In this document: piece by piece, positions 8,988 through 17,107 of the stretch
How the letters are laid out: every line of letters begins with the position of its first letter
Numbering within the stretch: the stretch's first letter is position 1
Assembly: GCA_036502625.1 (NCBI GenBank)
Contig: DASXYG010000070.1
Coordinates: 1-64,000, forward strand
Length of the DNA stretch: 64,000 bases
Direction of reading: 5' to 3'
From: DASXYG01 sp036502625
GTDB taxonomy: Bacteria; Actinomycetota; Actinomycetes; Streptosporangiales; Streptosporangiaceae
Program-made: the position numbers and the translations under genes
The notes under the pieces: generated by a model
What the model was told of the DNA's origin: nothing
Seen by the model: the letters and a program-made list of their open reading frames with translations, nothing else
The model's database searches: none

Positions 8988-9446
8988 TCAGCCGCGCCCG
9001 GCGGTGCGTTCGGCCTTCCAGCGGTCGATGAGGTCGGGGAGCTCGCGGAAGACGAAGGCGTAGAAGTCGCGCATCTCGGTGAGGCGGCGATGGGCGGGGC
9101 TGTCGTCGCCGGTGGCGGCGATACCGTCTTCGGCGGCGTCGAGCATGGCCTGTACGACGGCGTTCTGGCCGGACATGAGCGTGGCCCAGGCGTGTTCGCG
9201 CAGCCGGTAGTGCTCGCGGCGGCTGCCGGGCGCGGGGGCGCGTTCGATCAGGGCGACCGTGCGGAGCATGGTGATCGCCGTGGACACCGACCCGGAGTTC
9301 ATGCCGAGCCGTTCCCCGAGGTCCGTAGCGGTCACGGACTCCTCCTCGGCGAACAGGAACGCGGCCAGCACCCGGGCCGGCGCCTTCTGCAGCCCGTTGC
9401 GCATCAGCACGAGCGCCAGGTTCTCCGCCGCGTCGTCGGCGGCCAT
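8988..9446 (-). CDS. MarR/GbsR-like winged-helix regulator
   Basis: 152 residues from the ATG at 9446. The winged-helix core is at about residues 22-85, with a DLGERLGMNSGSVSTAITML recognition region and a basic wing (APGSRREHYRLR). A helical C-terminal part probably mediates dimer formation. The ATG has a good upstream AGGAGGTGGG ribosome site. It is divergent from the glycosyltransferase at 9528, and a perfect inverted repeat (9481-9494) lies between them, so it likely represses the glycosyltransferase and itself. Confidence 0.82.
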   Translation of the reverse strand: MAADDAAENLALVLMRNGLQKAPARVLAAFLFAEEESVTATDLGERLGMNSGSVSTAITMLRTVALIERAPAPGSRREHYRLREHAWATLMSGQNAVVQAMLDAAEDGIAATGDDSPAHRRLTEMRDFYAFVFRELPDLIDRWKAERTAGRG

Positions 9447-9480
9447 GTCCCACCTCCTGTGATCCTGACGGCATCTTAAC

Positions 9481-9494
9481 GAATAAGAGTATTC
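9481..9494. promoter_or_regulatory. Inverted repeat, putative operator of the MarR-like regulator
   Basis: GAATAAGAGTATTC has perfect GAATA/TATTC arms around four bases. It lies 35 bases upstream of the regulator start and 33 bases upstream of the glycosyltransferase start, where a shared operator would be expected. Confidence 0.5.
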
Positions 9495-9527
9495 AAAGAT
9501 CTGTGAAACCTCGGTACGCTCGCAGGC

Positions 9528-10832
9528 ATGCGGATATTGATCCTTACGCACGGGACCAGGGGAGACGTTCAGCCGTACGCGGGGCTGGCGTGGGCGCTGC
9601 GCGCGGCCGGGCACGACGCGCTGCTGGCCGGGCCGGCCGGGCTCGCGTCGGTCGCCGAGCCGTACGGCATCCCGTACGCGCCGCTGGACGACGGGCCGAA
9701 CACGCTGATGGACGCCCCGGAGATCCGGGCGGCGGTCGAGACGAACTACCGCGGCCTGCGCGGCAAGGCGATCGCGATGACGGTCGTGCGCCGGACGCGA
9801 CCACTGCTCGCACGGGTCCTGGAGGACATGGCGGCGGCCGCTGACGGGGGATTCGGCGGCAGCGGGCCGGACCTCGTGGTGCACCATGCCGGCATGCCGG
9901 GCCAGCACATCGCGGAGAAGTTCGGCGTGCCCGCCGTACCCGCGTGCCTCCAGCCGGTGTGGGTGCCGACCGGCTCGTTCCCCAACCCGATGCTGCCCGT
10001 CCGGCTGCCGAGGGCGCTCAACCGGGCGAGCTACCTGTCCATCCGGCTGACCGTGCGGACCATGGCCGGGGTCACCGACCGCTGGCGCACCGGCACGCTC
10101 GGCCTGCCCCGCCGCCGCGGCCGCCACGACATCCTGCACGCCCCCGACGGCGCCGCGACCACCGTGCTGCAGGCGTTCAGCCGGCACGTCCTGCCGGCCC
10201 CGCTGGACTACCCGCCGACCGTCCACACCACCGGCTTCTGGCACCTGCCCGCCCCGCCCGGCTGGACACCGCCGCCCGATCTCGCCGCCTTCCTCGCGGC
10301 CGGCCCGCCCCCGATCTATCTCGGCTTCGGGAGCATGGCGGGCACCGATCCCGGGCGGATCGGCCGGATCGCCGCCGAAGCCGTACGACGGGCCGGGGTA
10401 CGCGCCGTCGTCGCCACCGGATGGGGCGGCATCGACGCCGCCGCCTTCCCCGACGGAGTCCACGTCCTCGACCAGGCGCCGCACGCCTGGCTGTTCCCCC
10501 GCATGGCCGCGATCGTCCACCACGGCGGCAGCGGAACAACCGCCGCCGCGCTGGCCTCGGGCCGTCCGCAGGTCGTCTGCCCGTTCGTCGCCGACCAGCC
10601 GTTCTGGGCCCGCCGCACGCACGCCGCCGGGGTGGCCCCCGAGCCCCGCCCGCAGTGTCACCTCACCCCGGACGGCCTCGCCGGCGCCATCCGCCAGGTG
10701 CGGACCGACGACGTGATGCGCCGCCGCGCCACCGAACTCGGCGAACGGATCCGCGCCGAAGACGGCGCGGCCACCGCCGTCCGCGTCCTGGAACAGATCC
10801 TGGACGGCGCCGGGCGTACTCCCAGTCGCTGA
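9528..10832 (+). CDS. UDP/TDP-sugar glycosyltransferase, macrolide/antibiotic type (GT1)
   Basis: 434 residues with a two-domain GT-B fold. The N-terminal acceptor domain begins MRILILTHGTRGDVQPYAGL, typical of EryCIII/vancomycin-type glycosyltransferases. The C-terminal donor domain carries the sugar-nucleotide signature around residues 325-350, including VHHGGSGTTAAALASGRPQ and the DQPFWA segment. Such enzymes glycosylate macrolides, glycopeptides or lipids, often for self-protection. The divergent MarR-like gene suggests inducible expression. The acceptor is unknown. Confidence 0.88.
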   Translation: MRILILTHGTRGDVQPYAGLAWALRAAGHDALLAGPAGLASVAEPYGIPYAPLDDGPNTLMDAPEIRAAVETNYRGLRGKAIAMTVVRRTRPLLARVLEDMAAAADGGFGGSGPDLVVHHAGMPGQHIAEKFGVPAVPACLQPVWVPTGSFPNPMLPVRLPRALNRASYLSIRLTVRTMAGVTDRWRTGTLGLPRRRGRHDILHAPDGAATTVLQAFSRHVLPAPLDYPPTVHTTGFWHLPAPPGWTPPPDLAAFLAAGPPPIYLGFGSMAGTDPGRIGRIAAEAVRRAGVRAVVATGWGGIDAAAFPDGVHVLDQAPHAWLFPRMAAIVHHGGSGTTAAALASGRPQVVCPFVADQPFWARRTHAAGVAPEPRPQCHLTPDGLAGAIRQVRTDDVMRRRATELGERIRAEDGAATAVRVLEQILDGAGRTPSR

Positions 10833-10907
10833 TCCGCACGGCGGCCCGGCTCAGATCGGCGCCCGGCTGGTCGACGGCTCGCTCTAGCATGTCGGCGGGA
10901 GGCCCGG

Positions 10908-11591
10908 ATGCCATTGCCACGCGTCATCACCTTCGACGTCTTCAGTGCCCTCATCGATTCGCGGTCGGGTGGCGGGGCCGCGTTGGAGGAGTTGGCGGCG
11001 CGCCGGTCCTGGCCGGTGAGCGGCACGGACGTCTACTCGCGCTGGGATGCGATCAACAAGGAGTCGCAGCGCACCTGCCGATCGTGGGTCACGTTCCGCG
11101 AGTTGTCCCGCCTGGCCCTTGCGGAAACCTATCGGCAGTTGGCTCTGCCCGGCGACGCCGTGGCCGATGCCGAATGGCTGCTCGCCTCGGTCGCCGACTG
11201 GCCGCTGTGGCCGGATGCCGCATCCGGCCTGGCCCGGCTCGCCGGGCACGTGACCGTCGGCGTGCTGTCCAACATCGACGACGACATCTTCGCCCGGACG
11301 CGGGTCGCGAATCTCGTCAACGCCGACCACGCCTACACCTCCGAGCGGCTGCGCGCGTACAAGCCGGCCCCGCCGATCTACCGGGAGGCGGCGCGCCGGG
11401 CCGGCGACGGGTTCGTCCACGTCGCCTCCTCGGCGCGTGACGTGCGGGGTGCGCTCGAAGCCGGGATCCCCACCATCCGGATGCGGCGTCCTGGGCACCG
11501 GCTGGACCCGGCCGGGCCGGTCCCGGAGCACACCGCCTCCGGCATGAGCCAGATCCTCGACCTGTTGAGCCCGGCCTCGCCGGCCTCATAA
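10908..11591 (+). CDS. HAD superfamily hydrolase (haloacid dehalogenase type II-like)
   Basis: 227 residues. Motif I FDVFSAL gives the nucleophile D10, motif II is VLSNID (about residue 121), motif III lysine is in RAYKPAPPIY and motif IV is SSARDVRGALEAG. This arrangement, with a helical cap after motif I, matches 2-haloacid dehalogenase/phosphatase-like HAD enzymes. Dehalogenase-specific residues are not clear, so phosphatase activity is equally possible. It stands alone between the glycosyltransferase and a convergent tandem-TetR gene. Confidence 0.82.
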   Translation: MPLPRVITFDVFSALIDSRSGGGAALEELAARRSWPVSGTDVYSRWDAINKESQRTCRSWVTFRELSRLALAETYRQLALPGDAVADAEWLLASVADWPLWPDAASGLARLAGHVTVGVLSNIDDDIFARTRVANLVNADHAYTSERLRAYKPAPPIYREAARRAGDGFVHVASSARDVRGALEAGIPTIRMRRPGHRLDPAGPVPEHTASGMSQILDLLSPASPAS

Positions 11592-11610
11592 GTCATTGAC
11601 CGGGGCGCTC

Positions 11611-12891
11611 TTACGGGGCGGTGACGCGGGTGCGGGCCTCCGTGGTGGCGGCGCCGTTGAGGAGGCTGCGGCGGAGGAAGGTGTGGCGGCGGGGCACGGG
11701 AGAGGCGGCGGACTCGGTGAGGGGGACCCAGAGGGTGGCGCGCAGGGCCACCGCGAGCCGGGCCGGGTCGCGGGGGCGGGTGAACTCGCCGGACGCGATG
11801 CCGTCGGAGATCACGCCTTCGAGCAGCCGGAGGCGGGTGGAGTTGTCTTCGGGGGGCGCCTCAGTGGGGTTGTCGAGTACGCGCCACCAGTCCTTGACGA
11901 TGACGAACTCCGGGCGGAACCGGGACGCGGCCGAGGCCATCAGCCAGCACAGGGCGTCGAGGCGCTGGGACGCTGAGCCGGGGGCGGCGGCGACGGCCTC
12001 GTAGCCGGCGAGCAGGAATCGGGAGAAGCGCGCCACGATCCCGTTGAGGATCTCCTGCTTGGAGCGGAAGTGGCGGTAGATGCTGCTCGGGCGGATCCCG
12101 GAGGCGGTGGAGATGTCGCGGATCGTCGTGGCCTCGTAGCCGCGGCGGGCGAACTCCTGGCGGGCGGTGGCCAGGATCTGGCCGCGGCGGCCCTCTCCGC
12201 TGTCCTCCGCGAGCGTGGTCCACGCCTCGGCGTGGTCGCGCGCGATCTGGGAGGCGGCCGACGCGTCGAGCTCCTCCGCCGGCTGAGACGCGGTGGCCAG
12301 GCCGTGGAGCACCAGCGAGGTCAGCGTTCCCACCAGTTCGGACGGCGGCTCGGCACCGACACCGAGCACGAGGTCGAAGACGGCGCTGGACAGGACGGCC
12401 TGCAGGGTCGCGAGATCGATGTCGGCGCGGAGCGCGCCCGACCCCCGGGCGAGGCGCAGCAGCTCGGCCCAGCGGCGGTCGAGGCCGGCCTGTTTACGGC
12501 CGACCAGGGCGCTCAGTGCCTCCGTGGCGCTGGACGGGGCGTCGAGCCGGCACATCTGGGCGGCCCCGCGGTGGCGCTGGACGATCCGCCCGATCTGGTC
12601 GGCGAACTCCGCGATGCCCGCCAGCGGACGGTCCGGGTCCGGTTCGAACCGCCGCACCAGGTCGTCGATCTCCGCGTGGTAGCCGGAGATCAGTTCGATC
12701 GCCAGCGACTCCTTGGACGGGAAGTGGTGGTACAGGCTTCCGGCCAGGATGCCGGCGGCGTCGGCGATGTCGCGCAGAGACGTCCCGGAGTAGTCGGTGC
12801 GGGCGAAGACGTCCGCCGCGATGCGGAGTATTTCGTCGCGCCGGGTGCGATCGGCGGAGGCGGGGACGTCTCCGGAGCGTGTCGGTGCCAC
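11611..12891 (-). CDS. Tandem TetR regulator (two HTH domains in one chain)
   Basis: 426 residues, about twice a normal TetR protein. The first TetR helix-turn-helix is at about residues 16-63 (SLYHHFPSKESLA) and is followed by its own helical domain. A second full TetR helix-turn-helix lies at about 224-272 (SSIYRHFRSKQEIL) with another helical domain. A single chain may thus act as a built-in heterodimer. It is a paralogue of the protein at 35471-36730, which has the same two-module plan. The start is a GTG. Neighbouring catabolic promoters share a 16-bp element that one or both of these proteins may bind; this is inference. Confidence 0.85.
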   Translation of the reverse strand: MAPTRSGDVPASADRTRRDEILRIAADVFARTDYSGTSLRDIADAAGILAGSLYHHFPSKESLAIELISGYHAEIDDLVRRFEPDPDRPLAGIAEFADQIGRIVQRHRGAAQMCRLDAPSSATEALSALVGRKQAGLDRRWAELLRLARGSGALRADIDLATLQAVLSSAVFDLVLGVGAEPPSELVGTLTSLVLHGLATASQPAEELDASAASQIARDHAEAWTTLAEDSGEGRRGQILATARQEFARRGYEATTIRDISTASGIRPSSIYRHFRSKQEILNGIVARFSRFLLAGYEAVAAAPGSASQRLDALCWLMASAASRFRPEFVIVKDWWRVLDNPTEAPPEDNSTRLRLLEGVISDGIASGEFTRPRDPARLAVALRATLWVPLTESAASPVPRRHTFLRRSLLNGAATTEARTRVTAP

Positions 12892-12928
12892 CGTCCCAGT
12901 ATGCCCGCGGGTACGGGGCGGGGCGGCG

Positions 12929-13441
12929 TCACGCGTACCGGATGCGGACCCGGCAATTGAGCGCCGCCTCGAGGGCCGTGTGCAACCGGCTCTCCGGAAC
13001 GCGTCTTCTCTCCGCCTCGGGGAATGTGAACGCGGCGACCTCTTCGCCGTCCTCCCAGAACCGTTCGACGTCAGCGTGCACGCCGAACGCCTCGATGACG
13101 CCGAGGGCGTCCTCGTCGGTTCCCCGGCTGGCGAAGGTGACGGCGCCGACCGCGGGCACGGTCCCGAACGCCTTCTCGCACGCGGAAACGGCCCGCGCCC
13201 GTGCGTCGTCGCGGCTCGCGGCGTCGAAGCCGAGCGACAGCTCCCCGTCGCCGTGCCGCCGTCGGACGGACAGCCCCTGCGCCTGGAGCTCCCGTACTCC
13301 GTCGGCGATCTCCGCGGCGGACAGCGCCCGGTCCGGATCGGCGCCGACGCGGACGCGGACGACCGCCTCTCTCACGGCCGCCCGCTGATCGTCCTGGTCA
13401 TCCTCAGCACCTCTCGTCACGAACCAAACTTTCGTTCGCAT
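12929..13441 (-). CDS. Hypothetical protein
   Basis: About 170 residues from the ATG at 13441; a TTG further upstream is less likely. I do not recognise a family. The protein is mixed alpha/beta, with an N-terminal MRTKVWFVTRGAEDD, a central segment rich in Arg and Asp, and a C-terminal RVPESRLHTALEAALNCRVRIRYA. No membrane segment or signal peptide is visible. The start codon sits directly beside an inverted repeat (13420-13438) whose arms fall within the first codons, so either the start is further inside or transcripts are leaderless. It diverges from the amidohydrolase operon. Confidence 0.55.
   Translation of the reverse strand: MRTKVWFVTRGAEDDQDDQRAAVREAVVRVRVGADPDRALSAAEIADGVRELQAQGLSVRRRHGDGELSLGFDAASRDDARARAVSACEKAFGTVPAVGAVTFASRGTDEDALGVIEAFGVHADVERFWEDGEEVAAFTFPEAERRRVPESRLHTALEAALNCRVRIRYA
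13420..13438. promoter_or_regulatory. Inverted repeat near the hypothetical gene start
   Basis: CGAACCAAACTTTCGTTCG has CGAAC/GTTCG arms (5 bp) around a nine-base centre with partial AAA/TTT symmetry. It overlaps the first codons of the minus-strand gene. It may be an operator; it differs from the element at 13545-13560. Confidence 0.35.
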
Positions 13442-13544
13442 GACCGTAGACGCCGGCCGCCGTCCCGGCAAGGCCCGGACGCCGCGCCATGGCGAGGGTC
13501 GTGACGTTGGGTCTTGTCACCGGCGGCACCCGTCTGTACGTTGC

Positions 13545-13560
13545 GAACAGATGTTAGGTC
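13545..13560 (+). promoter_or_regulatory. Shared 16-bp catabolic element, copy a
   Basis: GAACAGATGTTAGGTC matches the consensus GARCRAATATTWGGTC seen before four other units in this island. It lies 20 bases upstream of the first amidohydrolase start, close enough to overlap a promoter or block a leader. Likely operator; the binding protein is unproven. Confidence 0.55.
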
Positions 13561-13580
13561 GCATCGAGGGAGCAGGTCCA

Positions 13581-14666
13581 GTGAGCGATCAAGACCACGG
13601 CCCGGCGGCGCCGGTGATCGACGCGAGCGTGCACGTCTTCTTCCGGTCCAACGCCGACTTCCGGGACCACCTGCGCGAGCCGTTCCGCAGCCGCGGGATC
13701 CCGGACTACGAGATGAGCTACTACGGCGCGCCGGACGGGGAGTACTCGCCGCTGGCCGGGTCGCGCGACGGCGAGTACCCCGGCTCCGATCCGGAGCTCG
13801 TCGGCCGTGAGCTGTTCGAGGAGCGCGGCGCCGACGTCGCCGTCCTGCACCCGATGACCCGCGGTAACCTGCCGGACCGGCACCTGAACAGCGCGGTGTA
13901 CGCGGCGCACAACCGGATGCTCGCGGAGCGGTGGCTGGACTCCGGGACCTACGCCGCGCGCTATCGCGGCACCATCCGCGTCAACGTCGAGGACGTCGAC
14001 GGGGCCCTGCGCGAGATCGAGCGCTGGCACGACCACCCCCGGATGGTCCAGCTCGGCGTGCCGCTGCAGACCCGCGACCTGTACGGGCATCCCCGCTACG
14101 ACCCGATCTGGCGCGCCGCGGCCGAGACCGGCCTTCCGGTGGCGGTGCACATCGAGACCGGCTGCGGCGTGGACTCCGCGCCCACGCCGTCGGGCCACAC
14201 CCGCACGTACCCGCACTACGTCGGCTTCATGGGGCTGAACTACCTGTACCACCTGATGAACATGATCGCCGAGGGCGTGTTCGAGAAGCACGACGGCCTG
14301 CGAATGATCTGGGCCGACGGGGGAGCGGACATGCTGACCCCGTTCATCTGGCGGATGGACACCTTCGGCCGCCCGCACCTGGAACAGACCCCGTGGGCGC
14401 CGCGCATCCCGAGCGCGTACCTGCCGGGCCGCGTCCACTTCGTCCACAACGCCACCGACGGCGCCCCCGACCCGGAGTACGCCGCCGAATGGTTCGCCAT
14501 GACCGGCAAGGACGACATGGTCATGTACGGATCCAGCTACCCGCACTGGCACATGGGCGACGTCGCCTCCCTGCCCGCGGGGCTGACCGCGGACCAGCGC
14601 GACAAGGTGCTCTGGCGCAACGCCGCCCGGCTCTACGGAATCGACATCGCGGCCCCGGTCGCCTGA
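13581..14666 (+). CDS. Amidohydrolase family protein (COG2159, ACMSD-like TIM barrel)
   Basis: 361 residues from the GTG at 13581, which has a GGGAG site before it. It begins VIDASVHVFF, where the usual metal-binding DxHxH is altered to D-A-S-V-H. A VAVHIETGCG strand and a C-terminal YGSSYPHWHMG segment with aspartate replaced by serine follow, so several classical metal ligands differ. COG2159 enzymes are metal-dependent decarboxylases or hydrolases of aromatic or ring-cleaved acids. It is followed 14 bases later by a paralogue, suggesting a heteromer or a catalytic/structural pair. Confidence 0.85.
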   Translation: MSDQDHGPAAPVIDASVHVFFRSNADFRDHLREPFRSRGIPDYEMSYYGAPDGEYSPLAGSRDGEYPGSDPELVGRELFEERGADVAVLHPMTRGNLPDRHLNSAVYAAHNRMLAERWLDSGTYAARYRGTIRVNVEDVDGALREIERWHDHPRMVQLGVPLQTRDLYGHPRYDPIWRAAAETGLPVAVHIETGCGVDSAPTPSGHTRTYPHYVGFMGLNYLYHLMNMIAEGVFEKHDGLRMIWADGGADMLTPFIWRMDTFGRPHLEQTPWAPRIPSAYLPGRVHFVHNATDGAPDPEYAAEWFAMTGKDDMVMYGSSYPHWHMGDVASLPAGLTADQRDKVLWRNAARLYGIDIAAPVA

Positions 14667-14680
14667 GGAGAGGAAGAGCC

Positions 14681-15826
14681 ATGACCGTGACGGAGACGCG
14701 GACGGGCGTGCCGTCGGACCGGCTCGTGCCGGTCCGCGTGGTCGACAGCGACGTGCACCCGGTGCCGAAGCCGGGCGCGTTCCTGGAGTACGTCCCCGAG
14801 CCGTACCGCAGCGAGCTGCTCCGCAAGCGGGCCGGGGAGACGATCGTCTACGACGCCCCGGACTACAACGAGGCGAAGGCCATGCGGATGGACGCCTTCC
14901 CTGAGGACGGCGGCTTCCCCGGCAGCGACCCGGACATGGCGTTCCGGCACGTGTTCAAGGAGGCCGGCTGCGACGTCGCCATCCTCGAGCCCGGCATGGC
15001 GGAGAACCTGATCGCCGAGAACGCCACCGCGCAGGCCGTCGCCACCAACGACTGGCTGGACGCGAACTGGCTCAGCGGCCAGGTCAACCGGCACGGCCGC
15101 TGGCGCGGCTCGATCTGTGTGGCCGTCGAGGACCCCGCGGGCGGCGCGCGCGAGATCGAGCGCTGGGCCGGGCATCCGCACATGTCGCAGGTGCTGATCC
15201 ACGCCGAGCGCAAGCCGTCGTGGGGCCACCCGAAGTACGACCCGGTGTGGGCGGCGGCCACCCGCAACGACATCACGGTGGCCTGCCACCTCGGCCGCGG
15301 CGCGTACGAGAACCACCCGCGGCCGCCGGTCGGCTGGCCCAGCTTCAACCACGACTTCATGGTCACGTACTCGCTGCTGGCCGCGAACCAGGTGATGAGC
15401 CTGATCTTCGACGGCGTCTTCGAGCGGTTCCCCACGCTGCGGATCGTCCTGGTGGAGCACGCCTTCACCTGGATCCTGCCGCTGATGTGGCGGATGGACG
15501 CGATCTACGAGGCCCGCAAGGGCGACGTGCCGCACGTGAGGCGCAAGCCGTCGCAGTACGTGTACGACCACATCTTCTTCTCCACCCAGCCGCTGGACTA
15601 CCCGGACGACAAGCTCGAACTGACCCGGGCCATGGAGATGATGCGGGCGGACGAGCTGCTGCTGTTCTCCTCCGACTACCCGCACTGGACCTACGACGAC
15701 CCGACGTGGGTGATCAAGCACATCCCCGAGCCGATGCGCGACGCGATCATGTTCGGCAACGGGATCGAGCTGTACAAGCTGCCCCGGTACCTGCCCGCCA
15801 TCGAGGGGCAGCGGCGGGTCTTCTGA
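14681..15826 (+). CDS. Amidohydrolase family protein (COG2159), paralogue of the preceding gene
   Basis: 381 residues from the ATG at 14681, after an AGGAGAGGAAG ribosome site. It begins VVDSDVHPVP (D-S-D-V-H, near the family DxHxH) and carries VACHLGRGAYENHP in mid-chain and LLFSSDYPHWTYDDP near the C-terminus, keeping the SSDYPHW aspartate that the upstream paralogue lacks. This copy therefore looks the better candidate for the catalytic one. Its stop overlaps the start of the Rieske protein (TGATG). Likely role: hydrolysis or decarboxylation of a ring-derived intermediate. Confidence 0.87.
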   Translation: MTVTETRTGVPSDRLVPVRVVDSDVHPVPKPGAFLEYVPEPYRSELLRKRAGETIVYDAPDYNEAKAMRMDAFPEDGGFPGSDPDMAFRHVFKEAGCDVAILEPGMAENLIAENATAQAVATNDWLDANWLSGQVNRHGRWRGSICVAVEDPAGGAREIERWAGHPHMSQVLIHAERKPSWGHPKYDPVWAAATRNDITVACHLGRGAYENHPRPPVGWPSFNHDFMVTYSLLAANQVMSLIFDGVFERFPTLRIVLVEHAFTWILPLMWRMDAIYEARKGDVPHVRRKPSQYVYDHIFFSTQPLDYPDDKLELTRAMEMMRADELLLFSSDYPHWTYDDPTWVIKHIPEPMRDAIMFGNGIELYKLPRYLPAIEGQRRVF

Positions 15827-16224
15827 TGACGGCCGAACCACAGGCGCCGGCGTCCCGGCTGCCCGGCGGGCGCGAGCACGTCGTCGCCAAGGCCGGGGAG
15901 ATCCCGCCGGGCGGGCACAAGCTGGTGCCGATCGGGCGGCACGGCGTCGGCGTCTTCAACGTCGGCGGCACCTACCACGCCATCGCGAACTACTGCCCGC
16001 ACGAGGGCGGCCCGCTGTGCTCCGGGCGCCTCGGCGGCCGCTCGGTCACCGACGAGACGGCGCCGGGCGGCGCGTCGGTGGTCGAGGAGGGCGCGTACAT
16101 CTACTGCCCCTGGCACCAGTGGGGCTTCGAGCTGGCCTCCGGCACCACCGCCGTGAAGCCCGAATGGACCATCCGCACGTACCCGGTCCGCGTCGAGGAC
16201 GACGAGGTGATCGTCACCGCCTGA
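15826..16224 (+). CDS. Rieske [2Fe-2S] ferredoxin-like protein
   Basis: 132 residues. The Rieske ligands are visible as YCPHEGGPLC (C-P-H) and IYCPWHQWGFEL (C-P-W-H), separated by a loop about 20 residues longer than usual that contains GGRSVTDETAPGGASVVEE. No mononuclear iron domain is present, so this is an electron carrier or small accessory subunit rather than an oxygenase. It overlaps the amidohydrolase stop by one base and is likely co-expressed. It may feed electrons to the Rieske oxygenases downstream. Confidence 0.87.
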   Translation: MTAEPQAPASRLPGGREHVVAKAGEIPPGGHKLVPIGRHGVGVFNVGGTYHAIANYCPHEGGPLCSGRLGGRSVTDETAPGGASVVEEGAYIYCPWHQWGFELASGTTAVKPEWTIRTYPVRVEDDEVIVTA

Positions 16225-16249
16225 GCGCGGGGCGACAGGAAGGACGGCA

Positions 16250-17107
16250 ATGCCATCCATCGAGATCAACGGCGGGCTCGTCGCGTACGAACTGCTGGGC
16301 CCGGAGGACGGGAAGCCGCTGGTGCTGACCCCGGGCGGGCGGTTCCCCAAGGACCACGCGGGTTCGCGTCCGCTGGCCGAGGCGCTGGCCGAGGGCGGAC
16401 TGCGGGTGCTGATCTGGGACCGGCCCAACACCGGGCACTCCGACGTGCAGTTCTTCGGGCCGTCGGAGTCGTACATGCGGGCCGAGACGCTCGCCGGGCT
16501 GATCACGGCCCTGGACCTCGGCCCGATGGTGGTCGCCGGCGGCTCCGGCGGGGCCCGCGACTCGGTGATGACCACGGTGCTGCACCCGGAGCTGGTGGAG
16601 AGGCTGGTCGTCTGGCAGCCGGTGGGCGGCGTGTTCAGCACGATGAACATGGCCGCGTACTACGTGCTGCCGAGCATGGGCGTGGCCCGTACGGGCGGCA
16701 TCCACGCCGTGATGGAGATGCCCGAATGGGCCGGCCTGATCGACGCCAACCCGCGGAACAAGCAGCGGTTCCTCGACCTGGGCACCGAGGGCTTCATGAC
16801 GGCCATGTCGCGGTGGCTGACCGCCTGGATCCCGCGGGCCGAGCAGGCCATCCCGGGCGTGGAGGACTGGCTGATCGAGCGGATCGACGTCCCGGCGCTG
16901 GTCGTCCGGTCCGGCAAGGGCGACCAGGACCATCCGACCCGTACGTCGTATGAGCTGCACTCGCTCATCAAGGGCTCCCGGTTCGCCGAGCCGCCGTGGG
17001 CCGAGGACGCCTGGGAGAGGGCGAGCGAGCGCCAGCGGCAGGGCCTGGGCACGTGCCTGGACCACTGGGTCGAGGCCGCGCCCCTGATCCTCGATTTCGC
17101 CGCATGA
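16250..17107 (+). CDS. Alpha/beta hydrolase
   Basis: 285 residues. It opens with a typical alpha/beta fold: LVLTPGGRFPKDH for the oxyanion loop (about residues 24-36), LIWDRPNTGHSD, and the nucleophile elbow GGSGGARDS with its serine at about position 99. The acid in IDVPALVVRSGKGDQDHPT and the late LDHWVEAAP histidine would complete a triad. Family members in catabolic operons cleave C-C bonds of ring-opened products or hydrolyse esters. The stop overlaps the next gene's ATG (ATGA). Confidence 0.85.
   Translation: MPSIEINGGLVAYELLGPEDGKPLVLTPGGRFPKDHAGSRPLAEALAEGGLRVLIWDRPNTGHSDVQFFGPSESYMRAETLAGLITALDLGPMVVAGGSGGARDSVMTTVLHPELVERLVVWQPVGGVFSTMNMAAYYVLPSMGVARTGGIHAVMEMPEWAGLIDANPRNKQRFLDLGTEGFMTAMSRWLTAWIPRAEQAIPGVEDWLIERIDVPALVVRSGKGDQDHPTRTSYELHSLIKGSRFAEPPWAEDAWERASERQRQGLGTCLDHWVEAAPLILDFAA

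Noticed and set aside
13440..13580. Longer N-terminus for the first amidohydrolase
   Set aside because: The upstream part spans the shared 16-bp element and lacks family similarity; the GTG at 13581 has a ribosome site and gives a normal family start.
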